Assembly (NCBI RefSeq): GCF_003260975.1
Contig: NZ_CP030041.1
Span: 3,778,501-3,842,500 of the forward strand
Source of the DNA: Echinicola strongylocentroti
GTDB lineage: Bacteria > Bacteroidota > Bacteroidia > Cytophagales > Cyclobacteriaceae
Length of the DNA stretch: 64,000 bases
Direction: 5' to 3'
A program made the translations under genes and the position numbers. Below, one piece after another: positions 17,541 through 26,648 of the stretch (its first letter is position 1; each line of letters opens with the position of its first letter). The notes below the pieces were generated by a model. It worked only from the letters and a program-made list of their open reading frames with translations. It had not been told where the DNA came from and did no database searches.

Positions 17541-19163
17541 ATGTATAGAAAACTTCTATCCTTCTTGATTTTTCTTTTTCCTATATCGCTTCTTGCACAA
17601 GAGGCCGCTCCAACTGAAGAATTGAGTTTTGGACAAAGAATAGACCGATCTTTCCAGCCTATTGCCGATGCTTGGGAGAGTTTAGTGCTTTATCCAATAC
17701 CCATTGGTGGCTATGATATTCCGATTGTGCTGATCCTGCTTGTTTCTGGTGCTACATTTTTTACGATTTACTTTGCAGTACCTGGTATCACCAAAATGGG
17801 CCTTTCGATCAACACGGTTCGAGGAAAATACGATGACTTAGAAAGAAATTATAGAGACCCGGAAAATCCCAATGTGATCCCCGATGAGGCCAAAGGCGGA
17901 GAGGTGAGTCACTTTCAGGCCTTGGCTACGGCAGTTTCCGGAACAGTAGGCTTGGGAAATATTGCGGGTGTGGCGGTAGCCATTGCCTTGGGTGGCCCAG
18001 GAGCTACCTTTTGGATGATTATCTGCGGTTTGCTGGGAATGAGCACGAAATTCGTGGAGTGTACCCTTGGGGTAAAATACCGAGATATAGAAGATGACGG
18101 CACCGTACACGGTGGCCCGATGTATTACCTGTCACGTGGCTTGGGGCATGACCTGAAAAAGGGTCGTCTAGGGCAGTTTTTGGGAGGCCTTTTTGCAGTG
18201 CTCTGCGTAGGAGCCTCTTTTGGAGGAGGAAATGCCTTCCAATCCAACCAAGCAGCTTCTCAGATTGCCAACTTGACAGGGATCAATTTTCAGACGAATG
18301 GTTTTTGGATCGGAGTAGTGCTGGCGGTATTGGTAGCTGTTGTGATCATAGGTGGTATCAAAAGAATTGCGACCATTACAGAAAAAGTAGTGCCCGTAAT
18401 GGCTGCTGTGTATGTATTGGCATCATTGATCATTCTTGGTGCACATTATGATTATGTCGATGATGCCATTGGGCTGATTATCGAAGGGGCATTTACGCCG
18501 ATGGCCGGTTTGGGAGGAATGCTTGGAGTGTTGATCGTTGGATTTCAGCGAGCAGCATTTTCCAATGAAGCCGGTGCTGGTTCTGCAGCGATCGCCCACT
18601 CTGCCGTGAAGACGAAGTTTCCGGCGAGTGAAGGCGTTGTGGCCTTATTGGAGCCGTTGATCGATACGGTGGTCGTATGTACGATGACGGCATTGGTGAT
18701 TATCTTTTTTAATATTGACGGTGGGTTGAATAACGTAGAGAGTATTTTTACCTACGGTGGAGACGGAAGTGGCAATGTGGTGCTGAAAGACTCTGGAGCT
18801 TCTATCGGTGGAGTGGAATTGACCACGATGGCGTATGATTCCGTGATCCCACATTTCTCGTATGTGCTGACTGTCGCCATCATTCTGTTTGCATTCTCCA
18901 CAATGATCTCATGGTCCTATTATGGGTTGCAATCTTGGAAATACCTTTTTGGAAGAAGCAAGGCTGCCGACTTGACGTACAAGTTATTGTTCATCGCATT
19001 CATCATTATTGGAGCTTCTACGACGCTAAATGCCGTCGTGAAATTCTCCGATGCCATGATATTGGCCTTGGTATTCCCTAATATGATTGGGTTATTCTTC
19101 CTGTTTCCAAAAGTGAAGCTTGAGCTGAAAAGATATATGGCTGCAATAAAAACACAAAAATAA
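17541..19163 (+). CDS. sodium:alanine symporter family protein (AGCS)
   Basis: The 540 residues carry about ten to eleven membrane helices. Family marks include SHFQALATAVSGTVGLGNIAGVAVAIALGGPGATFWMI near residue 120-155, the conserved PMYYLSRGLG, and GFQRAAFSNEAGAGSAAIAHSA near 335. It imports alanine or glycine with sodium across the inner membrane. An N-terminal hydrophobic stretch ending LLAQEAAP looks like a cleavable signal ahead of the first transporter helix, which some Bacteroidota members share. A hairpin at 17401-17427 precedes it. Confidence 0.9.
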   Translation: MYRKLLSFLIFLFPISLLAQEAAPTEELSFGQRIDRSFQPIADAWESLVLYPIPIGGYDIPIVLILLVSGATFFTIYFAVPGITKMGLSINTVRGKYDDLERNYRDPENPNVIPDEAKGGEVSHFQALATAVSGTVGLGNIAGVAVAIALGGPGATFWMIICGLLGMSTKFVECTLGVKYRDIEDDGTVHGGPMYYLSRGLGHDLKKGRLGQFLGGLFAVLCVGASFGGGNAFQSNQAASQIANLTGINFQTNGFWIGVVLAVLVAVVIIGGIKRIATITEKVVPVMAAVYVLASLIILGAHYDYVDDAIGLIIEGAFTPMAGLGGMLGVLIVGFQRAAFSNEAGAGSAAIAHSAVKTKFPASEGVVALLEPLIDTVVVCTMTALVIIFFNIDGGLNNVESIFTYGGDGSGNVVLKDSGASIGGVELTTMAYDSVIPHFSYVLTVAIILFAFSTMISWSYYGLQSWKYLFGRSKAADLTYKLLFIAFIIIGASTTLNAVVKFSDAMILALVFPNMIGLFFLFPKVKLELKRYMAAIKTQK

Positions 19164-19263
19164 GCTGTTTGCCAAACAAAAGGAATAGCACTTGTATATT
19201 GGCAGGGTATTTGAAACTGATGAGGCCTGTTAAGCAAGTGTTTATTTAAAATATGTGATCGTA

Positions 19264-19854
19264 ATGAGAAAAATTTGGTTTTTGGTCATTGCCTTTCTAA
19301 GCGTGAGTGCGGCCGGCCGGGCACAGGATTTCAGTATTGGGCCTAAGTTTGGGGTTTCCCAAGGAAATATTCAAGTGGATGGAGATGGGTACGAGAGTGG
19401 TAGCGAAAAATTGGGTTACCATGTAGGTGCCTTTGTGAGAATGGGAGGCAATTCTCTTTATTTGCAGCCGGAGGTACTCTATGTCAATACAGGCGGAGAG
19501 ATCAAAGAGTCACAAGGAGACAATGAGAGAACGTATGAAGCATCGTTCAATCGGTTTGATGTGCCCATTATGTTGGGCTTTAAGCTAGGAGATGTTTTCA
19601 GGATTCAAGGTGGACCAGTAGCCAGCTTCTTGCTTAATTCAAAATTCAAGAACGACATTGTGCCAGACCCTGAGCCAGAATATAAAAATGCTACAGTAGG
19701 ATATCAGGCTGGTATTGGCTTTGATATAGCCAATATGATCATCGATTTAAAATACGAAGGTTCGCTGAGCAAACAATCTGAGAGCATCGCGGGATTTGAT
19801 ACGGACCAGCGGCAAAATCAGCTTATCGTCTCCTTGGGTCTTCGGTTATTTTGA
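19264..19854 (+). CDS. outer membrane beta-barrel protein, PorT-like family
   Basis: The product has about 196 residues. The ATG at 19264 is preferred over a GTG at 19255. A signal peptide ends near GRAQ. The mature part begins DFSIGPKFGVSQG and alternates through strands such as GYHVGAFVRMGG, SLYLQPEVLYVNTGG, IMLGFKLGDVFRIQGGPVASFLL, to LIVSLGLRLF. The GxKxG start and barrel length fit the PorT-like outer membrane barrel family (PF13568). Function is unknown. The stop codon abuts a short member of the AACCCGG/ATGCATTAG repeat family. Confidence 0.75.
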   Translation: MRKIWFLVIAFLSVSAAGRAQDFSIGPKFGVSQGNIQVDGDGYESGSEKLGYHVGAFVRMGGNSLYLQPEVLYVNTGGEIKESQGDNERTYEASFNRFDVPIMLGFKLGDVFRIQGGPVASFLLNSKFKNDIVPDPEPEYKNATVGYQAGIGFDIANMIIDLKYEGSLSKQSESIAGFDTDQRQNQLIVSLGLRLF

Positions 19855-19923
19855 ACCCGGAATATGCATTGGCCTATCTACGCCACGGCGCATAAGTATT
19901 GCGACTTGATAAATCGGGTTGAA
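19851..19923. repeat. short member of the AACCCGG...ATGCATTAG inverted-terminus repeat family
   Basis: It starts at the barrel gene's stop codon with TTGAACCCGGAATATGCATT and ends with AAATCGGGTTGAA, so the ends are imperfect inverted repeats. The middle is short and unlike the long copies at 26337 and 59969. Confidence 0.65.
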
Positions 19924-19941
19924 CCAACACTAAAAAACACT

Positions 19942-19974
19942 AAAAAGGCGGCTCTATCAGGGCGGCCTTTTTTT
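19942..19974. terminator. bidirectional rho-independent terminator
   Basis: Arms AAAAAGGC and GCCTTTTT around a loop that can pair further, with A and T tracts on either side. It separates the plus-strand barrel gene from the converging AraC-type gene. Confidence 0.8.
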
Positions 19975-19993
19975 GCCGTTTTCTAGAGGTAGG

Positions 19994-20560
19994 CTACTTA
20001 AGTTGGTCTAAGCCAGAACGGGGTTTTTCCTGAAGCTTTTTGTAGGCTGATGGCGTCATGCCCGTGGTTTTTTTGAATTGTCCGGATAAATGCTGAACAC
20101 TGCTATAACCTAATTTCCAGGCAATTTCGCTAAGCTGTAATTCTTGGTTGAAGAGCAATTCTTTTGCTTTTTCCAGCTTTAGCCTGATAAAGTATTTTTC
20201 AATGGTGGAACCTTCCTTGCTGCTGAAAAGGTGGCTCATTTTGCTGTAATCCTGACCAATTTCGTCGCCAAGGTATTTGGCTAAGCTTAAGGAGGCGGGG
20301 ATTTCGTCCAGTAGTACCAGTTCGTGCAGTTTGTTTTTGATCCGCTCGATGAGGCGGCTGTCAGGGTCTTGGATAAGTCCAAAGCCAAGTTTTTCCAAGT
20401 GGGTTTTCAACTCGGATAGCTTGGACGGTGCTGGAAGTGTATCCAGTGTTACCTTGCCCAAATCCACTTTTTCAAAAGGTACGTTTTGTTCCTTCAGAAT
20501 ACTTTCCACCGCCATGATACAGCGCGGACAGACCATGTTTTTTACCAATAACTCAGACAT
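19994..20560 (-). CDS. AraC-family regulator with N-terminal heavy-metal-associated-like domain
   Basis: The 188 residues are much shorter than classical AraC proteins. The first 65 residues look like a heavy-metal-associated (HMA) fold: LLVKNMVCPRCIMAVESIL with Cys at 11 and 14, then FEKVDLGKVTL. The rest is the two-HTH AraC domain, with YFIRLKLEKAKELLF and LQLSEIAWKLGYSSVQHLSGQFKKTTGMTPSAYKK. A CxxC metal or redox site on a DNA-binding domain suggests metal sensing, which is inference. It converges on the barrel gene. Such HMA-AraC proteins occur in other Bacteroidota near copper genes, but none is seen here. Confidence 0.82.
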   Translation of the reverse strand: MSELLVKNMVCPRCIMAVESILKEQNVPFEKVDLGKVTLDTLPAPSKLSELKTHLEKLGFGLIQDPDSRLIERIKNKLHELVLLDEIPASLSLAKYLGDEIGQDYSKMSHLFSSKEGSTIEKYFIRLKLEKAKELLFNQELQLSEIAWKLGYSSVQHLSGQFKKTTGMTPSAYKKLQEKPRSGLDQLK

Positions 20561-20736
20561 ACTTCTTTAAACCGAATTTTCATGGTATAAGTTTGCCTTT
20601 TTGGCAGTAAAAGTAGTGAAGTGGAGTGGGAGGTTTGGGAAGTCAAGAATCTTGGTGGCTTTGATGACATATTTTAGTCCATTGTTGAAGAATTGAGTAG
20701 GCTGGAGTAGCTTTGCTGTAACTACACCGTGAGATT

Positions 20737-22722
20737 ATGCCCCAAGATATGGTTTTTGACAGAAAGCGTTTGAGCGATAGTGACCTGCTTCACTTTTATG
20801 AGAAGCTGCTCATGCCGCGGAAGATTGAGGAAAAGATGCTTCTCTTACTACGGCAAGGCAAAATCTCCAAATGGTTTAGTGGCTGGGGGCAGGAAGCCAT
20901 CTCGATAGCCGCTGTAATGGCCATGAAGGAGGAGGAGTTTTTACTGCCCATGCACCGCAATTTGGGTGTTTTTACTGGTAGGGATGTTCCGTTGGATCGG
21001 TTGTTTGCACAGTTTCAAGGAAAGGTATCGGGCTTCACCAAGGGGCGGGACCGTTCCTTCCATTTCGGGTCTCTGGAACATCATATCGTTGGGATGATTT
21101 CCCATTTGGGGCCTCAGCTGGCGGTGGCAGATGGGATTGCCCTGGCCAGCAAACTCTCGGGAGAAAACAAGGCTACATTGGTCTTTACGGGAGATGGTGC
21201 TACTTCAGAAGGGGATTTTCACGAAGCATTGAATGTGGCGTCTGTCTGGCAGCTTCCCGTGATTTTTGTTGTCGAGCATAATGGTTACGGGCTTTCTACC
21301 CCCAGTGAGGAACAGTTTCGTTTCAAGCAATTTGTCGATAAAGGAGCGGGCTATGGTATGGACGCTGTAAAAGTGGATGGAAACAACGTGCTGGAGCTGT
21401 ACCATGAGTTGTCCAAAATCGCCGAAGATATCAGGACACGCCCCAGGCCATTTTTGGTAGAGGCCATGACTTACCGAATGCGAGGGCACGAGGAATCCTC
21501 AGGGACCAAGTACGTGCCAAAGGCTTACTTCGAGGAGGGAAGAAAAAGTGATCCTTTAGAAAGCTATGAGGCCTTTTTGGTAGGAATAGGCCTGCTTGAC
21601 AGTAATGCTAGAAGGGCGGTTGAAAGTAGGGTAGATGCTCAAATAGAAGCAGGGCTTAAAGCGGCTTTTGGGGCGCCTACTCCTGAGGCGAGTGAGAAAG
21701 AAACGGATGATGTGTACTGTCCTTTTACTCTCGAAGTCACGCTGCCGGAGACTAAAGATGTCAGCCAAAAAAGATTGTTGGATGCCATAAGTGACGCATT
21801 ACGATGGAGTATGCGAAAGTTTCCGAACTTGGTGCTGATGGGGCAGGATATTGGGATTTATGGTGGGGCGTTTAAAGTGACAGCGGGTTTTTTGGATGAG
21901 TTTGGGGCAGATCGGGTGCGCAATACGCCGTTATGTGAAAGTGCGATCATCGGTGCAGCACTGGGGCTTTCCATAAAAGGATATAAGACGATGGTGGAAA
22001 TGCAGTTTGCCGATTTTGTGAGTTGCGGTTTTAACCAGATTGTGAATAACCTCGCCAAGATCCATTACCGTTGGGGACAGCATGCAGATGTGGTCATCCG
22101 CATGCCTACTGGAGCTGGTGTCGGTGCGGGGCCATTTCACTCCCAATCGAATGAAGCGTGGTTTTTTCATACCCCAGGACTAAAGGTAATTTACCCATCT
22201 TCCCCTCAGGATGCCAAAGGCCTGCTGTCAGCAGCGATCGAAGATCCCAATCCATGTCTGTTTTTTGAGCATAAGGCGCTCTATCGATCGATTACAGAAC
22301 AGGTGCCGGATGATTATTATACCTTGGAAATAGGTAAGGCCAACTTGGTGAAAGAAGGCAATCAGCTGACGGTGGTGACCTACGGGATGGGAGTGCACTG
22401 GGCAAAGAAAGCAATCGAGGAACATGATGTCAGCGCAGATGTATTGGATTTGCGCACACTACTGCCGTGGGACAAGGAAAGTGTGGCGCTCTCCGTAAAG
22501 AAAACCAATAAGGTGATCATCCTGCACGAAGATAGCCTGACCGGTGGCATTGGGGCGGAGATTGCTGCCTGGATCAGTGAGCACTGCTTTGAGTGGTTGG
22601 ATGCGCCGGTGATGCGTGAGGGGAGTTTGGATACTCCTGTGCCTTTTGCGGCTACCTTGGAGGCGGACTTTCTGCCTGAGAGGCGTTTCAGGGAAAAGCT
22701 ACTTGCGCTACTGGCGTATTGA
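20737..22722 (+). CDS. fused 2-oxoacid dehydrogenase E1 (alpha-beta), branched-chain type
   Basis: The 661 residues join both E1 subunits. Residues about 10-330 are E1-alpha, with the TPP motif GDGATSEGDFHEALNVASVW near 150. Residues about 345-661 are E1-beta, with QDIGIYGGAFKVTAGF, NTPLCESAIIGAALGLSIKG and HEDSLTGGIGAEIAAWI. The enzyme decarboxylates 2-oxoacids and passes the acyl group to E2 lipoate; branched-chain substrates are the usual call for this fusion. No E2 or E3 is adjacent. A second Met at 20749 is an alternative start. Leucine dehydrogenase at 29141 would feed the same pathway. Confidence 0.87.
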   Translation: MPQDMVFDRKRLSDSDLLHFYEKLLMPRKIEEKMLLLLRQGKISKWFSGWGQEAISIAAVMAMKEEEFLLPMHRNLGVFTGRDVPLDRLFAQFQGKVSGFTKGRDRSFHFGSLEHHIVGMISHLGPQLAVADGIALASKLSGENKATLVFTGDGATSEGDFHEALNVASVWQLPVIFVVEHNGYGLSTPSEEQFRFKQFVDKGAGYGMDAVKVDGNNVLELYHELSKIAEDIRTRPRPFLVEAMTYRMRGHEESSGTKYVPKAYFEEGRKSDPLESYEAFLVGIGLLDSNARRAVESRVDAQIEAGLKAAFGAPTPEASEKETDDVYCPFTLEVTLPETKDVSQKRLLDAISDALRWSMRKFPNLVLMGQDIGIYGGAFKVTAGFLDEFGADRVRNTPLCESAIIGAALGLSIKGYKTMVEMQFADFVSCGFNQIVNNLAKIHYRWGQHADVVIRMPTGAGVGAGPFHSQSNEAWFFHTPGLKVIYPSSPQDAKGLLSAAIEDPNPCLFFEHKALYRSITEQVPDDYYTLEIGKANLVKEGNQLTVVTYGMGVHWAKKAIEEHDVSADVLDLRTLLPWDKESVALSVKKTNKVIILHEDSLTGGIGAEIAAWISEHCFEWLDAPVMREGSLDTPVPFAATLEADFLPERRFREKLLALLAY

Positions 22723-22727
22723 TGGGG

Positions 22728-23525
22728 TTATTGGATGATGTTGACTTTATCGCCTATTTTTACCCTTCCCCTTTCGAGCGCAATCATGTTTTGGCCAAAA
22801 AGCACTTTTTTGTCCTTTAGCCGATAGGTGGAAAGCGTTTTTAAAGGCTCTTTGCCCTTTGTTCCCGTTTGTTGGTCCACGGTGGTCATGACGCAGCGAG
22901 CACAGGGTTTGGTGACTTTAAATGTGCACTTCCCGATCTGAAGTTGCTCCCATCCATCTTCTTCAAATGCTTCGCATCCGCTGATGACGATATTAGGGCG
23001 GAAACGCTCCATGGGGACAGCCAGTTCCAAACGCTGGTTGAGGTCGTCAAGCGAAGCCTGACTGATCAGCAGATAAGGCATGGCATCTGCAAAACTGACC
23101 GTTTCGTCGTTTACAGCGTATTTTTCTTTGATCGATCGGGTGGTGTTTTCTGGCATAAATACCAAGTGGCATGGAGTGGCCAGCATCTTCGAGAACCAAT
23201 GGTCCACTTCGGGGTTTACGATTTGCCCTGATACCACATCATCCCAGACGCTTACTTCCATCAACTGATCCGTTTCGGGAGTGAAGGGGATGTTGATCTT
23301 TTGGTGGGGATGGAGCTTATGGAGGACCTCTAAGCCTTGATCGTTAAGATTTACTTGAAGAAGGGCCATAATAGGCAGTGCGCGCTGAGTCATAAAAGTA
23401 CCTGTGTCGTCGACCAACATCCATCGTCGGTCCCACCGAAAGCCTTTGGTAAGTACTTCTGCTTCATCCAAGCGAATTCCGCCAAGGGATTTGATGGGGT
23501 AAATGTAAATGTCCTGTACTTGCAT
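22728..23525 (-). CDS. MOSC domain protein with N-terminal beta barrel
   Basis: The 265 residues begin with the MOSC N-terminal barrel (VQDIYIYPIKSLGGIRLDEAEVLTKGFRWDRRWMLVD) and continue into the MOSC domain with its conserved Cys in KPCARCVMTTVDQQTGTKGKEPLKTL. MOSC proteins bind sulfur or molybdenum cofactor species, as in mARC and YcbX, which reduces N-hydroxylated compounds. This one lacks the C-terminal ferredoxin domain of YcbX. It is 9 bp downstream of a small membrane protein gene and converges with the E1 gene, with only 5 bp between their ends. Confidence 0.88.
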   Translation of the reverse strand: MQVQDIYIYPIKSLGGIRLDEAEVLTKGFRWDRRWMLVDDTGTFMTQRALPIMALLQVNLNDQGLEVLHKLHPHQKINIPFTPETDQLMEVSVWDDVVSGQIVNPEVDHWFSKMLATPCHLVFMPENTTRSIKEKYAVNDETVSFADAMPYLLISQASLDDLNQRLELAVPMERFRPNIVISGCEAFEEDGWEQLQIGKCTFKVTKPCARCVMTTVDQQTGTKGKEPLKTLSTYRLKDKKVLFGQNMIALERGRVKIGDKVNIIQ

Positions 23526-23534
23526 GTCGTGGTT

Positions 23535-23816
23535 TTAGTAACCTAATTTAAGGTTTTGTCGCGAAAAATCATGGAAAAGAGATGGGGAGTTCAGGGCAAA
23601 AGCATTTATCAGTTCTTGAGGCTGCTCCGACGAACTAGGAAAGCACTTGGACAGAATGTGTTCTGTTGGCGTGTTGGACTCTTTGGGTGGGGCGTGAGTA
23701 ATATTGTTTTGGGAAAGGGATTCCTCCTTCCACTCAGAAATAAAAAAGGAAACGATCATCCCGATGAGCAAGACCAAAAGCCATCTTAACCGTTCATTTC
23801 TCTGTGACGCATTCAT
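23535..23816 (-). CDS. small membrane protein, unknown
   Basis: The 93 residues contain one membrane helix at about 11-27 (WLLVLLIGMIVSFFI) behind a basic N-terminus, so the polar Pro/Ser-rich rest probably faces the periplasm. It ends 9 bp before the MOSC gene, suggesting co-transcription. No family is recognised and codon patterns cannot settle whether it is real; it could be a random open frame. Confidence 0.45.
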   Translation of the reverse strand: MNASQRNERLRWLLVLLIGMIVSFFISEWKEESLSQNNITHAPPKESNTPTEHILSKCFPSSSEQPQELINAFALNSPSLFHDFSRQNLKLGY

Positions 23817-24234
23817 GTCAAAATTTTATTTTATAGTTAGCAATTTGTTTCTGGTTCATTCTTCCCTAAAAGTGTTCTTTCCTAGCGCTCTTCAGCAAGT
23901 AGTTGTCTTGCCTTCTAATGGATAGATACACATTGAGATAAAAAGGTTGCATGAATTTCTACAGATTTGGTCTTTTTTTAAAATAAATGTGATCAATAGG
24001 CGACAGCAAGGGATGAATAGGCAGGAAAGGTGAGCGTGGACACAGCCACGTCCAGGGTTATGGAAGGATATGGCATTATAAAACCTGTCTTGTGATTGTA
24101 ATTACTGGAAGGCTATCAAAAAAAGGTGACAAGGATGCATGATTCTCGGGGCGGCTTGACAGAATTACTACCTGAAGGAGATGGGATTTGTCATATTTGC
24201 TGCCATTCTGACACAGAGAATGATGAAAATGGGC
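23817..24234. other. gene-free spacer upstream of dnaK
   Basis: About 420 bp before the dnaK promoter. I see no gene, no repeat-family copy and no CIRCE-like inverted repeat. The divergent small membrane protein gene begins at its left edge. Confidence 0.5.
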
Positions 24235-24262
24235 TTGGCACATGACTTGTTAACTATGTTTG
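24235..24262 (+). promoter_or_regulatory. promoter of dnaK
   Basis: TTG at 24235 and a perfect -7 element TATGTTTG at 24255-24262 with 17 bp between them, 58 bp upstream of the dnaK ATG. This is the housekeeping Bacteroidota consensus. No CIRCE element is seen, so HrcA control is not supported. Confidence 0.7.
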
Positions 24263-24320
24263 CGAGCGATTAAGCAAAAGAAAAGAAATCAAAGAAATAA
24301 ATTAAGAAATACAATTAGTT

Positions 24321-26252
24321 ATGGGAAAAATTATTGGTATAGACTTGGGAACCACTAACTCCTGCGTAGCCGTAATGGAGGGTAACGAGCCGGTGGTTAT
24401 CCAAAACAGTGAGGGAAGAAGAACCACTCCTTCTATTGTGGCATTTTTGGACAATGGAAACGGAGAGAGAAAAGTAGGTGATCCAGCCAAAAGACAAGCT
24501 ATCACCAACCCAGCCAATACCATTTCTTCTGTGAAGCGGTTCATGGGTAAAAAATTCTCAGAAGTATCTGATGAGAAGAAGCATGCTTCTTATAAAGTAG
24601 AGCAAGGTTCCAATGACACAGTAGCTGTCAAAATCGGTGACCGCAGCTATACTCCACAGGAGCTTTCGGCAATGATCCTTCAGAAAATGAAGTCCACAGC
24701 AGAGGACTTCTTGGGTCAAGAAGTAAGCGAGGCAGTTGTTACTGTACCGGCTTACTTTAATGATGCAGAGCGTCAGGCGACCAAAGAAGCTGGGCAGATT
24801 GCTGGTCTTGAAGTGAAAAGAATCATCAACGAGCCTACGGCAGCGGCCTTGGCTTATGGGATGGACAAGAAAGATCAGGATATGAAAATCGCGGTGTATG
24901 ACCTTGGTGGTGGTACATTTGATATTTCTATCCTTGAGCTAGGAGATGGCGTATTTGAGGTGAAGTCTACCAACGGTGATGTCCACTTGGGTGGTGATGA
25001 CTTTGACCAAGTGATCATCAACTGGCTTGCGGATGAGTTTAAGAGTGAAGAGGATATTGATCTGAAACAAGATCCAATGGCTCTTCAGCGTCTGAAAGAA
25101 GCTGCAGAGAAAGCTAAAATCGAACTTTCCAGTTCTTCTTCTACAGAAATCAACTTGCCGTATATCACTGCTACCCAAAGCGGGCCTAAGCACTTGGTAA
25201 GAAACCTTACCCGTGCGAAGTTTGAGCAGCTTTCCGAAGATTTGGTGAGACGTTCGTTGGAGCCATGTAAAAAGGCGATTTCTGATGCTGGACTTTCTGC
25301 CTCAGAGATTGACGAGGTCATCTTGGTAGGTGGTTCTACACGTATCCCAAAAATCCAAGAAGAAGTAGAGAAGTTCTTTGGTAAGAAGCCTTCCAAAGGG
25401 GTCAACCCGGATGAGGTGGTTGCGATTGGTGCAGCGATCCAAGGTGGTGTATTGACCGGAGAGGTGAAAGATGTGTTGCTATTGGATGTGACGCCACTTT
25501 CCTTGGGTATCGAAACCATGGGCGGTGTGTCTACCAAATTGATCGAAGCCAATACTACGATTCCTTCCAAGAAGTCAGAAGTGTTCTCTACAGCGGCTGA
25601 TAACCAGCCGGCCGTGGATATCCACGTACTTCAAGGAGAGCGACCATTGGCCAAGGACAACAGAAGTATCGGTAGGTTCCAGTTGGCTGATATCCCGCCA
25701 GCACAAAGAGGTGTTCCTCAGATCGAGGTGACCTTCGATATTGATGCCAACGGTATCCTTCATGTGTCTGCGAAAGACAAAGGAACAGGTAAAGAGCAAA
25801 AAATCAAGATCGAAGCCTCTTCAGGACTTTCTGACGATGAAATCGAAAGAATGAAAAAAGAAGCCGAGGCCAATGCCGCTACGGATAAGGAAGAAAAAGA
25901 AAAAATCGAAAAGCTAAACCAAGCGGACAGCTTGATCTTCCAAACGGAGAAGCAGCTGAAAGAATTTGGCGATAAGCTTTCTGATGGCAACAAGACCAAT
26001 ATCAACGGTGCATTGGAAAAGCTGAAATCAGCACACCAAGCACAGGATCTGGAAGCCATCACTCCTGCGATCGAAGAGCTGAACAAGGCTTGGGAAGCAG
26101 CATCGACCGAGATGTATAATGCAACCCAAGGTGCCGGTGCAGAAGGTGCTGCTGGAGCAGACGCTGGAGCATCTGCAGAAGCTGGTGCTGAATCAGGTGA
26201 CGGTGTCTCTGATGTAGACTATGAAGAAGTAAACGAAGAAGATAAGAAGTAA
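24321..26252 (+). CDS. dnaK: molecular chaperone DnaK (Hsp70)
   Basis: The 643 residues are standard Hsp70. It starts [21 protein letters not shown] (phosphate 1 loop). [35 protein letters not shown] and [15 protein letters not shown] complete the ATPase. The substrate-binding part has [18 protein letters not shown] and [23 protein letters not shown]. The helical lid leads to an Ala/Gly-rich linker and the EEVNEEDKK end. It acts with DnaJ and GrpE, neither of which is adjacent. A terminator lies at 26279-26312. Confidence 0.97.
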   Translation: MGKIIGIDLGTTNSCVAVMEGNEPVVIQNSEGRRTTPSIVAFLDNGNGERKVGDPAKRQAITNPANTISSVKRFMGKKFSEVSDEKKHASYKVEQGSNDTVAVKIGDRSYTPQELSAMILQKMKSTAEDFLGQEVSEAVVTVPAYFNDAERQATKEAGQIAGLEVKRIINEPTAAALAYGMDKKDQDMKIAVYDLGGGTFDISILELGDGVFEVKSTNGDVHLGGDDFDQVIINWLADEFKSEEDIDLKQDPMALQRLKEAAEKAKIELSSSSSTEINLPYITATQSGPKHLVRNLTRAKFEQLSEDLVRRSLEPCKKAISDAGLSASEIDEVILVGGSTRIPKIQEEVEKFFGKKPSKGVNPDEVVAIGAAIQGGVLTGEVKDVLLLDVTPLSLGIETMGGVSTKLIEANTTIPSKKSEVFSTAADNQPAVDIHVLQGERPLAKDNRSIGRFQLADIPPAQRGVPQIEVTFDIDANGILHVSAKDKGTGKEQKIKIEASSGLSDDEIERMKKEAEANAATDKEEKEKIEKLNQADSLIFQTEKQLKEFGDKLSDGNKTNINGALEKLKSAHQAQDLEAITPAIEELNKAWEAASTEMYNATQGAGAEGAAGADAGASAEAGAESGDGVSDVDYEEVNEEDKK

Positions 26253-26278
26253 GTAATATCCTTCTTCGGGATCCATAA

Positions 26279-26312
26279 TAAAAAAGCATCTCGAGCGATC
26301 GAGGTGCTTTTT
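26279..26312 (+). terminator. rho-independent terminator of dnaK
   Basis: Arms AAAAAGCATCTCGA and TCGAGGTGCTTTTT (one G-U pair) with a GCGA tetraloop and a T tract, starting about 27 bp after the stop codon. Confidence 0.85.
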
Positions 26313-26336
26313 GTGTATCTGGCCAAAGCCTCATGG

Positions 26337-26512
26337 TTCAACCCGGAATATGCATTAGCCTATCTGTTGCGACCTGAAACTGCTTCAAAATCAGCCGTTT
26401 CACTTTAGTTTTCGGCATAACCGTAGCGGTGCTACGCTAATGCCTCCAAACTAACTGATTTTCTTGCAATTTCAGCTCTCACTACGATTCCTAATGCATA
26501 ATCCGGGTTCAA
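26337..26512. repeat. long inverted-terminus intergenic repeat, copy A
   Basis: This 176-bp element opens with TTCAACCCGGAATATGCATT and closes with the near reverse complement, ATGCATAATCCGGGTTCAA. Inner segments also pair (CAAAATCAG with CTGATTTT, CGGCAT with ATGCCT), and the apex is CGTAGC-GGT-GCTACG, so the whole unit can fold into one long imperfect hairpin. It is nearly identical to 59969-60145, with only a few differences seen by eye. Confidence 0.8.
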
Positions 26513-26517
26513 GAGTA

Positions 26518-26617
26518 ATTTGAACCCGAAATATGCATTAGCCATCTAATGCACTTTCAGCTCTTCCCGCTATCGGGACAGGCGATGACTATTCCTAATG
26601 CATAAATCGGGTTGAAA
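26518..26617. repeat. shorter inverted-terminus repeat beside copy A
   Basis: It starts TTTGAACCCGAAATATGCATT and ends CCTAATGCATAAATCGGGTTGA, the same ends as the 176-bp copy 5 bp to its left, but with a different, shorter centre. It ends about 30 bp before the GroES-like start codon. Confidence 0.7.
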
Positions 26618-26648
26618 AGGAGGTTTTATAATTAATAGGACAATAAAA

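Noticed and set aside
24235..24320. CIRCE element for HrcA control of dnaK
   Set aside because: No 9-bp inverted repeat with a 9-bp centre is present; only a housekeeping-type promoter is seen.
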